Origin: Streptomyces tauricus
GTDB taxonomy: Bacteria; Actinomycetota; Actinomycetes; Streptomycetales; Streptomycetaceae
Direction: 5' to 3'
Assembly: GCF_014650955.1 (NCBI RefSeq)
Contig: NZ_BMVY01000010.1
Location: 1 to 64,000, forward strand
DNA length: 64,000 nucleotides
A model generated the notes under the pieces. The model did no database searches, was not told the DNA's origin, and saw only the letters and a program-made list of their open reading frames with translations. Within the stretch, counting starts at the first letter, position 1; the number at the start of each line of letters is the position of its first letter. A program made the position numbers and the translations under genes. Of this stretch, positions 1 to 9,142 are shown in pieces.

Positions 1-1371
<1,371 letters not shown>

Positions 1372-1477
1372 GCCCCGGCCCGGACAGGCACGTACAACGG
1401 GCGGCGGGGCGGTTTCCCCCGCCCCGCCCTGGGCACGCAGTAGTAACACCCCGACTCCGGGGAAAGGACGCGACGCC

Positions 1478-2908
1478 ATGTCCGAAGCCGTCACCCGCTC
1501 CACGCACTCCGCTTCGACGAGCCCCGGTCTTCTCGCGTCCCTCGATCCACTGCTTCGCGAGTGGCTTCCACGGCAGCGGTGGTTCGCGGGAAAAGGCCGT
1601 CCCGTCACCGGGTTCTCCCTGGTCTCGGTGACCGAAGTGCTGCCACTGAACTCCCGGCTGGGCCTGCTCCATCTGCTCGTCCGGGCCCACCAGCCGCTCG
1701 TGCCCACGCAGAGCGCCCCCGCGCATCCGGCCGACTGCTACCAGCTGCTGCTCGGCGTGCGCGAGACACTGCCGCCGCACCTGGCGCCCGCGCTGATCGG
1801 CCATCCGACACAGGGGCCGCTGGCCGGACTGACCGTGTACGAGGCCCTGCACGACCCGCGCCCCGCCGATGTCCTCCTGGAGGCCCTGCGGGAACGCGCG
1901 CACATCGGTGAGCTGCGCTTCGAGCGGGACATGGCACAGGAGATCCGGGGCGATCTGGTGCCGCGCCTGGTCACCGCCGAGCAGTCCAACTCTTCTCTCG
2001 TCTACGGAGATACGTTCATCCTGAAGCTCCTGCGCCGGATCGTGCCCGGGATCAACCCCGATCTGGAGCTGCCTTTGGCGCTGGCCCGCGAGGGCTGCGC
2101 ACGGGTTCCGGCGCCCGCCGGCTGGGTGCTCGCCGATCTGGCCGACGACCCCGGCGACCCGTACGTCCTGGGTGTTCTGCAGCCCTTCCTCCAGGGCGCC
2201 TCGGACGGCTGGGACCTGGCACTGCGCGAACTCGCCAAGGGTGAGGACTTCAGCGGTGCCGCGCGGGCGCTCGGCCGGGCCACGGCCGAGGTGCACACCG
2301 CGCTGGCCCGCGCGCTGCCCGAGGTGACCATGGGACGCGCGCAGATGGAACTGCTGGTGGAGGGGATGACCGAACGGCTGACGGCCGCCGTCCAGACCGT
2401 CCCCTCGCTGCTGCCGTACGCGCCCGGTCTGCGGTCCGCGTTCGACGCGCTCGCCGATCTGGCGAGCGAGGGCCAGACCTGGACGGCCCAGCGGATCCAC
2501 GGGGACCTGCATCTGGGCCAGTGCCTTCGGTCGCCGTCCGGCAGCTGGTCGCTGATCGACTTCGAGGGCGAACCCTCCAAGCCGCTCGCCGAGCGCCGCC
2601 TGCCCCAGCCGACCGCGCGGGACGTGGCCGGCATGCTCCGCTCCTTCGACTACGCCGCGCACTCGCTGCGCGCGGGGGCCACCGCCCCGTCCGCCGTGCC
2701 CGGCTGGGCGGACGCGTGCCGGGCCGCGTACTGCTCCGGTTACGCCGAGGCCGGCGGGCGTGACCCGCGTACGGATCCGGTGCTGCTGCGCGCCTACGAG
2801 ACCGACAAGGCGATCTACGAAGTCGTGTACGAGGCACGGCACCGGCCCGACTGGCTGCCCGTGCCGATGGCGGCGGTCCGCCGGCTGGCCCTTCCCGAAC
2901 CGTCCTGA
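1478..2908 (+). CDS. mak: Maltokinase (maltose 1-phosphate-forming)
   Basis: 476-residue maltokinase (Mak/Pep2), phosphorylating maltose with ATP to alpha-maltose 1-phosphate, the donor precursor for GlgE. The C-terminal half has the aminoglycoside-phosphotransferase-like kinase core: catalytic HGDLHLGQ (His341, Asp343) and metal-binding DFEGEP (Asp361). An N-terminal REWLPRQRWFAGKGR segment is typical of Mak proteins. The ATG follows an AAAGGA ribosome site. It lies 106 bp downstream of treS and 48 bp upstream of glgB, so all three are probably cotranscribed. In many actinobacteria TreS and Mak are fused or form a complex; here they are separate. Confidence 0.93.
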   Translation: MSEAVTRSTHSASTSPGLLASLDPLLREWLPRQRWFAGKGRPVTGFSLVSVTEVLPLNSRLGLLHLLVRAHQPLVPTQSAPAHPADCYQLLLGVRETLPPHLAPALIGHPTQGPLAGLTVYEALHDPRPADVLLEALRERAHIGELRFERDMAQEIRGDLVPRLVTAEQSNSSLVYGDTFILKLLRRIVPGINPDLELPLALAREGCARVPAPAGWVLADLADDPGDPYVLGVLQPFLQGASDGWDLALRELAKGEDFSGAARALGRATAEVHTALARALPEVTMGRAQMELLVEGMTERLTAAVQTVPSLLPYAPGLRSAFDALADLASEGQTWTAQRIHGDLHLGQCLRSPSGSWSLIDFEGEPSKPLAERRLPQPTARDVAGMLRSFDYAAHSLRAGATAPSAVPGWADACRAAYCSGYAEAGGRDPRTDPVLLRAYETDKAIYEVVYEARHRPDWLPVPMAAVRRLALPEPS

Positions 2909-2956
2909 CCGTCCTGACCCGCTCCACCTCATCACTGTGCCGAGGAGGCTCCGCCC

Positions 2957-5404
2957 GTGACGCCCCGCCCGAACCCGCCCGCCAAGAAGCCGAAGAGCTC
3001 GAAGGCCAAGGCCAAGGCCGCAGACAAGGCCGCCGACAAGGCCAAGGTCACCGGCAAGGCCGCCGACCAGGCGCAGGCCGGGCCGGCGGTGGAGGACGTG
3101 CGGGCCGAGGCCCCGGAGCCCGCCCCCGTCACGCCCACCGACACTCCAGCTCCGGCCGCTCCTGTCACTCCTGCCGCTGCCGTCGTACCGGTTGCGGAGC
3201 CCGTCCAGGAGGTACGGTCGCTGGCCGTGCTGGACCGGGCCGACCGGGAACGGCTGCTCGGGGGCGCGCACCACGATCCGCACGCCGTGCTCGGGGCCCA
3301 CCCCGTGCCGGACGGTGTGGTCTTCCGGGTGCTGCGGCCGTACGCGCTCGCCGTGACCGTCGTCGCGGAAGGGCTGCGAGCCGAACTGCACGACGACGGG
3401 GACGGCTTCTTCTCCGCCGTACTGCCCCTGCGCGAGGTGCCGGATTACCGGCTGACGGTGGAGTACGAGGGGGCGGTCCAGGACGTCGAGGACGCGTACC
3501 GCTTCCTGCCCACCCTCGGCGACTTCGACCTGCATCTGTTCGGCGAGGGGCGGCACGAGCAGCTGTGGACGATCCTCGGCGCGGAGCCGATGGAACACCA
3601 GGGCGTGCCCGGCACCCGCTTCTCGGTCTGGGCCCCGAACGCCCGCGGTGTGCGGATCTCCGGCTCCTTCAACTTCTGGGACGGGACCGCGTTCCCGATG
3701 CGCTCGCTGGGCTCCTCCGGGGTGTGGGAGCTGTTCGCCCCCGGCGTCGGCGAGGGAGAGCTGTACAAGTTCGAGATCACCCGGCCCGACGGTACGAAGA
3801 CGATGCGCGCCGACCCGATGGCCCGGCGTACGGAGCTGCCGCCGGCCACGTCGTCCGTGATCCACTCCTCGCGACACGAGTGGCAGGACCAGGAGTGGAT
3901 GGAGCGGCGGGCGGACCGCCCCGCGCACCAGGCCCCCTTCTCGGTCTACGAACTCCACCTGGCCTCCTGGCGACCGGGGTTGACATACCGTCAGCTGGCC
4001 GAGCAGCTGCCCGTCTACATCTCCGACCTCGGCTTCACGCACGTCGAGCTGATGCCGGTCGCCGAGCACCCCTTCGGCGGCTCCTGGGGCTACCAGGTCA
4101 CCGGCTTCTACGCGCCCACCGCCCGGCTCGGTACCCCCGACGACTTCAAGTACCTGGTCGACGCGCTGCACCGGGCCGGTATCGGCGTGATCATGGACTG
4201 GGTGCCCGCGCACTTCCCGCGGGACGAGTGGGCGCTCGCCGAGTTCGACGGGCGTCCGCTGTACGAGCACGAGGACCCGCTGCGGGCCGCGCACCCCGAC
4301 TGGGGAACCCTCGAATTCGACTACGGGCGCCGCGAGGTGCGCAATTTCCTGGTCGCCAACGCCGTGTACTGGTGCGAGGAGTTCCACATCGACGGGCTGC
4401 GCGTCGACGCGGTTGCCTCCATGCTGTACCTCGACTACTCGCGCGAGGCCGGCCAGTGGACGCCCAACGTCCACGGCGGCCGGGAGAACCTCGACGCCGT
4501 CGCCTTCCTCCAGGAGATGAACGCCACCGTCTACCGGCGCGAGCCCGGGGTCGTCACGATCGCCGAGGAGTCGACCGCGTGGGACGGTGTCACCCGGGCC
4601 ACCCACCACATCGGGCCCGGCGGCTTCGGCGGACTCGGCTTCGGCCTGAAGTGGAACATGGGCTGGATGCACGACTCGCTGGACTACGTCACCCACGAGC
4701 CGGTCCACCGCAAGTACCACCACCACGAGATGACGTTCTCGATGGTGTACGCGTACAGCGAGAACTACGTCCTGCCGATCTCCCACGACGAGGTCGTGCA
4801 CGGCAAGCGGTCGCTGGTGTCGAAGCTGCCGGGTGACTGGTGGCAGCAGCGTGCCACCCACCGTGCCTATCTGGGCTTCATGTGGGCGCACCCCGGCAAG
4901 CAGCTCCTGTTCATGGGGCAGGAGTTCGCGCAGGGCGCCGAGTGGTCCGAGGCGCACGGGCCCGACTGGTGGCTCCTCGACCCGTCGTACGGGGCGGAGG
5001 CCGACCACCGGGGTGTACGCGATCTCGTGCGCGACCTCAACGCCGTGTACCGGCGGGTGCCGGCGCTCTGGGAGCTGGACACCGATCCCGCCGGGTTCGG
5101 GTGGGTCGCCGGGGATGCCGCCGAGGACAACGTGTTCGCGTTCCTGCGCTTCGGGGTGGACGGGGTGCCGCTGCTCGCCGTGTCCAACTTCTCGCCGGTG
5201 GTGCGGCAGGAGTACCGGCTCGGGGTGCCCGATGACGTACCCGCGTGGCATGAGGTGCTGAACACGGATGCGGGGCGGTACGGCGGGGGTGGGGTGGGGA
5301 ACGCCGACCCCCTGAAGCCGGACGACCAGGCGTGGCACGGCCGCCCGGCCTCCCTCCGCCTGACCCTGCCCCCCCTGTCAACGGTATGGCTCCGCCCGGC
5401 CTAG
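2957..5404 (+). CDS. glgB: 1,4-alpha-glucan branching enzyme GlgB
   Basis: 815-residue branching enzyme that introduces alpha-1,6 branches into the alpha-glucan built by GlgE. Order of parts: a Lys/Ala then Pro/Ala-rich N-terminal tail (about residues 1-85) not needed for the fold and unusually long; N1 and CBM48 beta-sandwich domains; GH13 barrel with nucleophile Asp484 (GLRVDAV), acid/base Glu537 (IAEES) and stabiliser Asp611 (ISHDEVVHGK); C-terminal beta domain ending in LSTVWLRPA. The GTG start is set by AGGAGG eight bases upstream. Last gene of treS-mak-glgB. The basic tail could be a flexible tether, but I cannot assign it a role. Confidence 0.95.
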   Translation: MTPRPNPPAKKPKSSKAKAKAADKAADKAKVTGKAADQAQAGPAVEDVRAEAPEPAPVTPTDTPAPAAPVTPAAAVVPVAEPVQEVRSLAVLDRADRERLLGGAHHDPHAVLGAHPVPDGVVFRVLRPYALAVTVVAEGLRAELHDDGDGFFSAVLPLREVPDYRLTVEYEGAVQDVEDAYRFLPTLGDFDLHLFGEGRHEQLWTILGAEPMEHQGVPGTRFSVWAPNARGVRISGSFNFWDGTAFPMRSLGSSGVWELFAPGVGEGELYKFEITRPDGTKTMRADPMARRTELPPATSSVIHSSRHEWQDQEWMERRADRPAHQAPFSVYELHLASWRPGLTYRQLAEQLPVYISDLGFTHVELMPVAEHPFGGSWGYQVTGFYAPTARLGTPDDFKYLVDALHRAGIGVIMDWVPAHFPRDEWALAEFDGRPLYEHEDPLRAAHPDWGTLEFDYGRREVRNFLVANAVYWCEEFHIDGLRVDAVASMLYLDYSREAGQWTPNVHGGRENLDAVAFLQEMNATVYRREPGVVTIAEESTAWDGVTRATHHIGPGGFGGLGFGLKWNMGWMHDSLDYVTHEPVHRKYHHHEMTFSMVYAYSENYVLPISHDEVVHGKRSLVSKLPGDWWQQRATHRAYLGFMWAHPGKQLLFMGQEFAQGAEWSEAHGPDWWLLDPSYGAEADHRGVRDLVRDLNAVYRRVPALWELDTDPAGFGWVAGDAAEDNVFAFLRFGVDGVPLLAVSNFSPVVRQEYRLGVPDDVPAWHEVLNTDAGRYGGGGVGNADPLKPDDQAWHGRPASLRLTLPPLSTVWLRPA

Positions 5405-5415
5405 CCCTTTTTCCT

Positions 5416-5606
5416 TCGCCCCCGCCGCCCCTACCCTTCCCGTCACTGCATGGGGGCTGCGCCCCCTCGCCCCCGTTGTCCTCAAACGCCGGACGGGCTG
5501 AAAGACATACGCCCGTCCGGCGACATCTCAGCCCCTCCGGCGTTTGAGGAGCGGGGGTTCGGGGGCTGGCCCCCGAGAACGGAACGGGTAGGGGCGGCGG
5601 GGGCGA
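5416..5606. repeat. Composite ~190-bp inverted-repeat element, copy A
   Basis: An imperfect giant palindrome filling the gap between convergent glgB and the HelD-like gene. Outer arms are TCGCCCCCGCCGCCCCTACCC and its complement at the far end; inner arms are TCCTCAAACGCCGG and CCGGCGTTTGAGGA; small hairpins of the GGGGGCTGCGCCCCC kind sit between them. An extra 12-bp stem (CGCCGGACGGGC with GCCCGTCCGGCG) is nested in this copy. A close relative lies at 47367-47559, also between convergent genes. It may serve as a bidirectional terminator. I see no gene here. Confidence 0.8.
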
Positions 5607-5614
5607 GGGAAAGG

Positions 5615-7945
5615 TCAGAGCGCTTTTGCCAAGGGGGCCGGGAGGGGGGTGGCGTGGACGATGCCGAGGGACTGCGTGGCCCGGGTCAGGGCCACATACA
5701 GGTCGCTCGTTCCGAACCGCCCCGGCTCCACCACCAGCACCGCATCGAACTCCAGCCCCTTCGCCTGCCGCGGATCGAGCAGCACGACCCCACGGGTGAG
5801 ATCGGGCGCCTCCCCCGCCGCCACCCCGTCGAGCCCCGCGGCCAGCACCCCGTGCAGTTCCCGCGGCGCGATCACCGCGAGCCGCCCTTCGGCGGGGGTC
5901 AGATCGGCGACGGCCTTCTCCACCGCACCGGCCAGGTCGGAGCTCTCGCGCACCCAGGGCCGTACCCCCGTCGACCGCACCGAGCTCGGCGGCTCGAAGC
6001 CGGGCCGCTCGGCGCGCAGCACCGCCGCCGCCACCTCCATGATCTCGGACGGCGTCCGGTAGTTGACCGCGAGACGGGTGTGTTCCCAGCGGTCCTCGAC
6101 GTACGGGGACAGGATCTCCGACCAGGAGCCCACACCCGCCGCCTCGGCCGTCTGGGCCGGGTCCCCCACCAGCGTCATCGACCGCGTCGGACTGCGCCGC
6201 ATCAGCAGCCGCCAGGCCATCGGCGACAACTCCTGCGCCTCGTCGACGATGATGTGCCCGAACGCCCAGGTCCGGTCGGCGGCGGCCCGCTCGGCGGCGC
6301 TGCGGTGGTCGTCCTCCTCGTGGCGCTCGGCCATCCGTTCGGCGTCGATGATGTCGTGTGCCGACAGGACCTCCGCGTCCTCGACGTCCATGTCCTCGAA
6401 CTCGTACGTCCTGGACGCGTAGGAGACGTCCAGGACGCCCTGCGCGTAGGCGATCTGGCGGTCCCGCTCCTGTTCGGCGGCGGCGCGTGTCATCCGGTCG
6501 TCCTCGCCGAGGAGTTCGGCGGCCTCGTCGAGGAGGGGGACGTCGGAGGTGGTCCAGGCCCGGGTCACGGGCCGGCGGACGGCTTCCGCGTCGGCCACGG
6601 TGAGGTACGCGTCGGGTTCGGCGAGGAAGTCCGCGACGAGGCGCCGCGGGGTGACGCGCGGCCACAACTGGTCGATGGCGGCCCAGACCTCGGGGTTCTC
6701 GGCGAGATCGTCGCGGATCTGGGTGATGTCGCTGGGGTCGAGCAGGTTCGTACCGTCGAAGGGGTCCGTGCCGATCCGCTCGGCGAGCATGTCGGTGAGG
6801 GTGTTGAAGATATGGCCCTCGAAGTGTTCGCGGGCCACGTTGTGCGGCAGCCGCGCCTCACGGGTGCGGTCGCGGGCGACGCCCACGAGACCGGCGTCGA
6901 GCATCAGGATGTCCCGGTCGTGCTCGATGGCGATGACCGGGTCGGGCAGTGCCTGACGGTCGCGTACGACGGCGGCGAGGACGTCGGCCATGTCGGCGCG
7001 GCCCTTCACTGCGGCGGCCTCGGGGGTGTCGGAGGCGGTCGCCCGTACGCCGGGGAACAGCTCGCCGACGGTGGCGAGCAGGACGCCCGTCTCGCCGAGT
7101 GAGGGCAGTACCTCTCCGATGTAGCCGAGGAAGGCGGGGTTCGGGCCGACGATCAGGACGGCCCGCTTGGCGAGCAGTTCCCGGTGCTCGTAGAGGAGGT
7201 ACGCCGCCCGGTGCAGCGCGACCGCCGTCTTGCCGGTGCCGGGGCCGCCCTCCACCACGAGGATGCCGCGGTGCGGGGCGCGGATGATGCGGTCCTGCTC
7301 GGCCTGGATGGTCTGCACGATGTCGCTCATGCGGCCGGTGCGCGCGGAGTTGAGCGCGGAGAGCAGCACGGCGTCGCCGGTCGGGTCCTCGTGGCCCGTA
7401 CGCAGCCGGTCGCCCAGGTCGAGGATCTCGTCGTGCAGGGCGGTGACGGTACGGCCTTCGGTGGTGATGTGCCGACGGCGGCGCAGGCCCATGGGGGTGT
7501 GGCCGGTGGCGAGGTAGAAGGGGCGGGCGACCGGGGCCCGCCAGTCGATCAGGATCGGCGTGTGTTCGGCGTCGTCGGCGCGGATGCCGATACGGCCGAT
7601 GTGGTGGGTGCGGCCGGAGGTGCCGCCGGTGGTGCTGCCTGTGGTGCCGTCGGAGGAGGCGTCCGTGAGGTCGATCCGGCCGAAGCAGAGCGAGCCGTCC
7701 ACCGCGTTCAGCGCGGCGAGCAGGCCGGAGCGTTCGGCGACCAGGACGTCGCGTTCGAGGCGGGCCTGCATGGGGGTGCTGCCCTGGGCGAGGGCGTCCG
7801 TCACCGAGGCCTCGGTACCGCCGCGCAACGCGTCGACGCGCGCGTACAGGCCGTCGATGAATTCCTGCTCATGACGCAATTCATCGTCCGGCAATCCATT
7901 GGTCGAGTTTGTGTCTCGGTCTGTGTTCGAGGGCCTGTTTGACAA
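5615..7945 (-). CDS. HelD-family helicase-like ATPase (RNA polymerase-associated)
   Basis: 776-residue UvrD/Rep-like ATPase of the HelD family, proteins that bind RNA polymerase and use ATP to clear or recycle stalled complexes; some actinobacterial members (HelR) confer rifamycin tolerance. Seen: coiled N-terminal arm (DDELRHEQEFIDGLYARVD), Walker A GPGTGKT at about residues 234-240, Walker B IIVDEAQELSP, and helicase motif LAVNYRTPSEIM in the C-terminal half. I chose the TTG at 7945 because GGGAG lies seven bases upstream; an upstream ATG (8017) would put the promoter and leader inside the gene and has no ribosome site. A strong promoter sits in the palindrome at 8029-8070. Whether this is the rifamycin-protective type cannot be told from sequence alone. 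Confidence 0.82.
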   Translation of the reverse strand: MSNRPSNTDRDTNSTNGLPDDELRHEQEFIDGLYARVDALRGGTEASVTDALAQGSTPMQARLERDVLVAERSGLLAALNAVDGSLCFGRIDLTDASSDGTTGSTTGGTSGRTHHIGRIGIRADDAEHTPILIDWRAPVARPFYLATGHTPMGLRRRRHITTEGRTVTALHDEILDLGDRLRTGHEDPTGDAVLLSALNSARTGRMSDIVQTIQAEQDRIIRAPHRGILVVEGGPGTGKTAVALHRAAYLLYEHRELLAKRAVLIVGPNPAFLGYIGEVLPSLGETGVLLATVGELFPGVRATASDTPEAAAVKGRADMADVLAAVVRDRQALPDPVIAIEHDRDILMLDAGLVGVARDRTREARLPHNVAREHFEGHIFNTLTDMLAERIGTDPFDGTNLLDPSDITQIRDDLAENPEVWAAIDQLWPRVTPRRLVADFLAEPDAYLTVADAEAVRRPVTRAWTTSDVPLLDEAAELLGEDDRMTRAAAEQERDRQIAYAQGVLDVSYASRTYEFEDMDVEDAEVLSAHDIIDAERMAERHEEDDHRSAAERAAADRTWAFGHIIVDEAQELSPMAWRLLMRRSPTRSMTLVGDPAQTAEAAGVGSWSEILSPYVEDRWEHTRLAVNYRTPSEIMEVAAAVLRAERPGFEPPSSVRSTGVRPWVRESSDLAGAVEKAVADLTPAEGRLAVIAPRELHGVLAAGLDGVAAGEAPDLTRGVVLLDPRQAKGLEFDAVLVVEPGRFGTSDLYVALTRATQSLGIVHATPLPAPLAKAL

Positions 7946-7965
7946 TTCCGCTCCCGGCCGGATAT

Positions 7966-7977
7966 ACTGTGCACAGT
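7966..7977. promoter_or_regulatory. 12-bp palindrome in the HelD-like gene leader
   Basis: A perfect dyad ACTGTGCACAGT lies in the predicted 5' leader, 21 bases before the TTG start and just ahead of the GGGAG ribosome site. A second dyad, GACTTG...CAAGTC, lies at 7990-8008. They could fold in the mRNA near the ribosome site or bind a repressor. The dyads are seen directly; the role is inferred. Confidence 0.4.
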
Positions 7978-8019
7978 GAACTTCTCCGTGACTTGTTTTA
8001 CGCAAGTCGCGAACCATTC

Positions 8020-8050
8020 AATATACGCAAAGAAATCCCCCGCAAGCAAT
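8020..8050 (-). promoter_or_regulatory. Predicted SigHrdB-type promoter of the HelD-like gene
   Basis: On the minus strand TTGCTT (8050-8045), an 18-bp spacer and TATATT (8025-8020) form a near-consensus vegetative promoter, unusually AT-rich for this genome. The predicted start is near 8013, giving a leader of about 70 bases. The -35 box sits exactly at the centre of the palindrome 8029-8070, so whatever binds that dyad would block it. Confidence 0.55.
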
Positions 8051-8070
8051 TGCTTGCGGGGGATTTCTTT
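8029..8070. terminator. Perfect 42-bp palindrome: thioredoxin terminator and/or operator
   Basis: The left arm AAAGAAATCCCCCGCAAGC plus AA is mirrored exactly by TT plus GCTTGCGGGGGATTTCTTT, with no spacer. A GC core flanked by A-runs and T-runs is the form of a bidirectional intrinsic terminator, and it sits 31 bases beyond the thioredoxin stop codon. It also overlaps the -35 box and spacer of the HelD-like promoter, so it may double as an operator. Confidence 0.65.
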
Positions 8071-8100
8071 ATTCCGCCCGGCAGAGTCCGCCGCCGTGCC

Positions 8101-8433
8101 TCAGAGCACGTCCGCCAGCTCCTCCAGGAGCCGCCGCTTGGGGCGGGCGCCCACCATCGACTTCACCGGCCGCCCGTCGCGGAACACGATGAGCGTGGGC
8201 ATCGACAGCACCCCGTACGCGTTCGTGGTCTCCGGGTTCGTGTCCACGTCCAGCTGCACCACCTTGAGTCGGTCGCCCTCCTCGGCGGCGACGGCGCTCA
8301 GCACCGGCGCGATCTGCCGGCACGGCGGGCACCAGTCCGCGGTGAACTCCACCAGCACGGGCAGCTCCGCCCCGATCACCTCCGCCTCGAAGCTGTCGTC
8401 CGTCACCTCGGCCACACCCACTGCCTTGATCAC
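8101..8433 (-). CDS. Thioredoxin
   Basis: 110-residue thioredoxin, a cytosolic disulfide reductase. The active site is WCPPC in FTADWCPPCRQIAPVL, differing from classical WCGPC by Pro for Gly, which usually makes the redox potential less reducing. The conserved cis-Pro is in SMPTLIVF. The GTG start overlaps the stop codon of the MerR gene as GTGA, with GGAGGG upstream, so the two are translationally coupled. Being paired with a MerR regulator suggests induction by thiol or oxidative stress. Confidence 0.9.
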   Translation of the reverse strand: MIKAVGVAEVTDDSFEAEVIGAELPVLVEFTADWCPPCRQIAPVLSAVAAEEGDRLKVVQLDVDTNPETTNAYGVLSMPTLIVFRDGRPVKSMVGARPKRRLLEELADVL

Positions 8434-8858
8434 CCCGTCCGCCCTCCCAGTTCGCATACCGGTTCCGGACCGCCCGGAACCGCCGCCTCGGACGCCAGCT
8501 CGTCCATCGCCCGCTCGGCGCGCGCCAACTGCCCGCCGACCTGGTCGCGTACCGACCGCAGCTCGTCGATCAGCGCGTCGAGCTCGCCCAGCTTGCGCCG
8601 GTACACGGCGAGCGAGGCCGGACAGGCGTCGCCCTCCGGGTGGCCGGCCCGCAGACACTCCACGAAGGGCCGCGTCTCCTCCAGGTCGAACCCGAAGTCC
8701 TGCAGCGTCCTGATCTGCCGCAGCAGCTTCAGATCGTCCTCGTCGTACGTCCGGTACCCGTTGCTGCCGCGGCGCGCGGGCAGCAGGCCCCGCGACTCGT
8801 AGTACCTGAGCGTGCGCGTGGTGGTGCCGGCCCGCTCCGCCAGCTCGCCGATTCGCAT
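8430..8858 (-). CDS. MerR-family transcriptional regulator
   Basis: 142-residue MerR regulator. The winged HTH is at the N-terminus (MRIGELAERAGTTTRTLRYYESRGLLPARR), followed by a long dimerisation coil. Two cysteines (VECLRAG and GDACPAS) lie in the region between wing and coil, where effector or redox sensing often occurs in this family. The start is the ATG at 8858: MRIGELA is the usual N-terminus and a near-perfect MerR-type dyad lies directly upstream. The mRNA is probably leaderless or nearly so because no ribosome site is visible. It is cotranscribed with thioredoxin and likely autoregulated. Confidence 0.88.
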   Translation of the reverse strand: MRIGELAERAGTTTRTLRYYESRGLLPARRGSNGYRTYDEDDLKLLRQIRTLQDFGFDLEETRPFVECLRAGHPEGDACPASLAVYRRKLGELDALIDELRSVRDQVGGQLARAERAMDELASEAAVPGGPEPVCELGGRTG

Positions 8859-8872
8859 GCGGTGACGGTAAT

Positions 8873-8892
8873 CCTTGACGCCGACGTCAAGG
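8873..8892 (-). promoter_or_regulatory. MerR-type operator dyad
   Basis: CCTTGACGCCGACGTCAAGG matches its reverse complement at 18 of 20 positions and lies 14 bp upstream of the merR ATG. It fits the spacer region of a promoter with TTGCCT just outside and GGATTA on the gene side, the usual place for MerR-type autoregulation. Confidence 0.55.
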
Positions 8893-8899
8893 CAAGCAT

Positions 8900-9010
8900 G
8901 CGCGGTTCCCCGCGCCCCCAAAGACCAAAGATTGCGCCGTTCCCCGCGCCCCTAAAGACCCAAAGACTGCGCAGTTCCCCGCGCCCCTTGAGGGGCGCGG
9001 GGAACTGCGC
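8900..9010. repeat. Four copies of the GCGCAGTTCCCCGCGCCCCT repeat
   Basis: Copies at 8900-8919, 8934-8953 and 8969-8988 run one way and one at 8991-9010 the other. The last two make a perfect hairpin with 20-bp arms and a TG loop, in a position to end dctA-region or merR-region transcripts. No gene is visible in the rest of this 284-bp gap. Confidence 0.85.
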
Positions 9011-9142
9011 GGCCAGCACTCACTCACCCGCATCCTCGACCCGCATCCGTCCACTGGGCTCTCGACACAGTCGAAACCACCGGCGGCCGCCAGGTGGGGG
9101 GACCTGGTCGGCCGCCGGCGGCCGGGGGAGGGAGATGGCTTG

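Noticed and set aside
8029..8070. Rifamycin-associated element (RAE)
   Set aside because: The palindrome carries GCAAGC/GCTTGC but the order and length differ from the 19-bp element as I remember it. I keep it as an unnamed operator/terminator.
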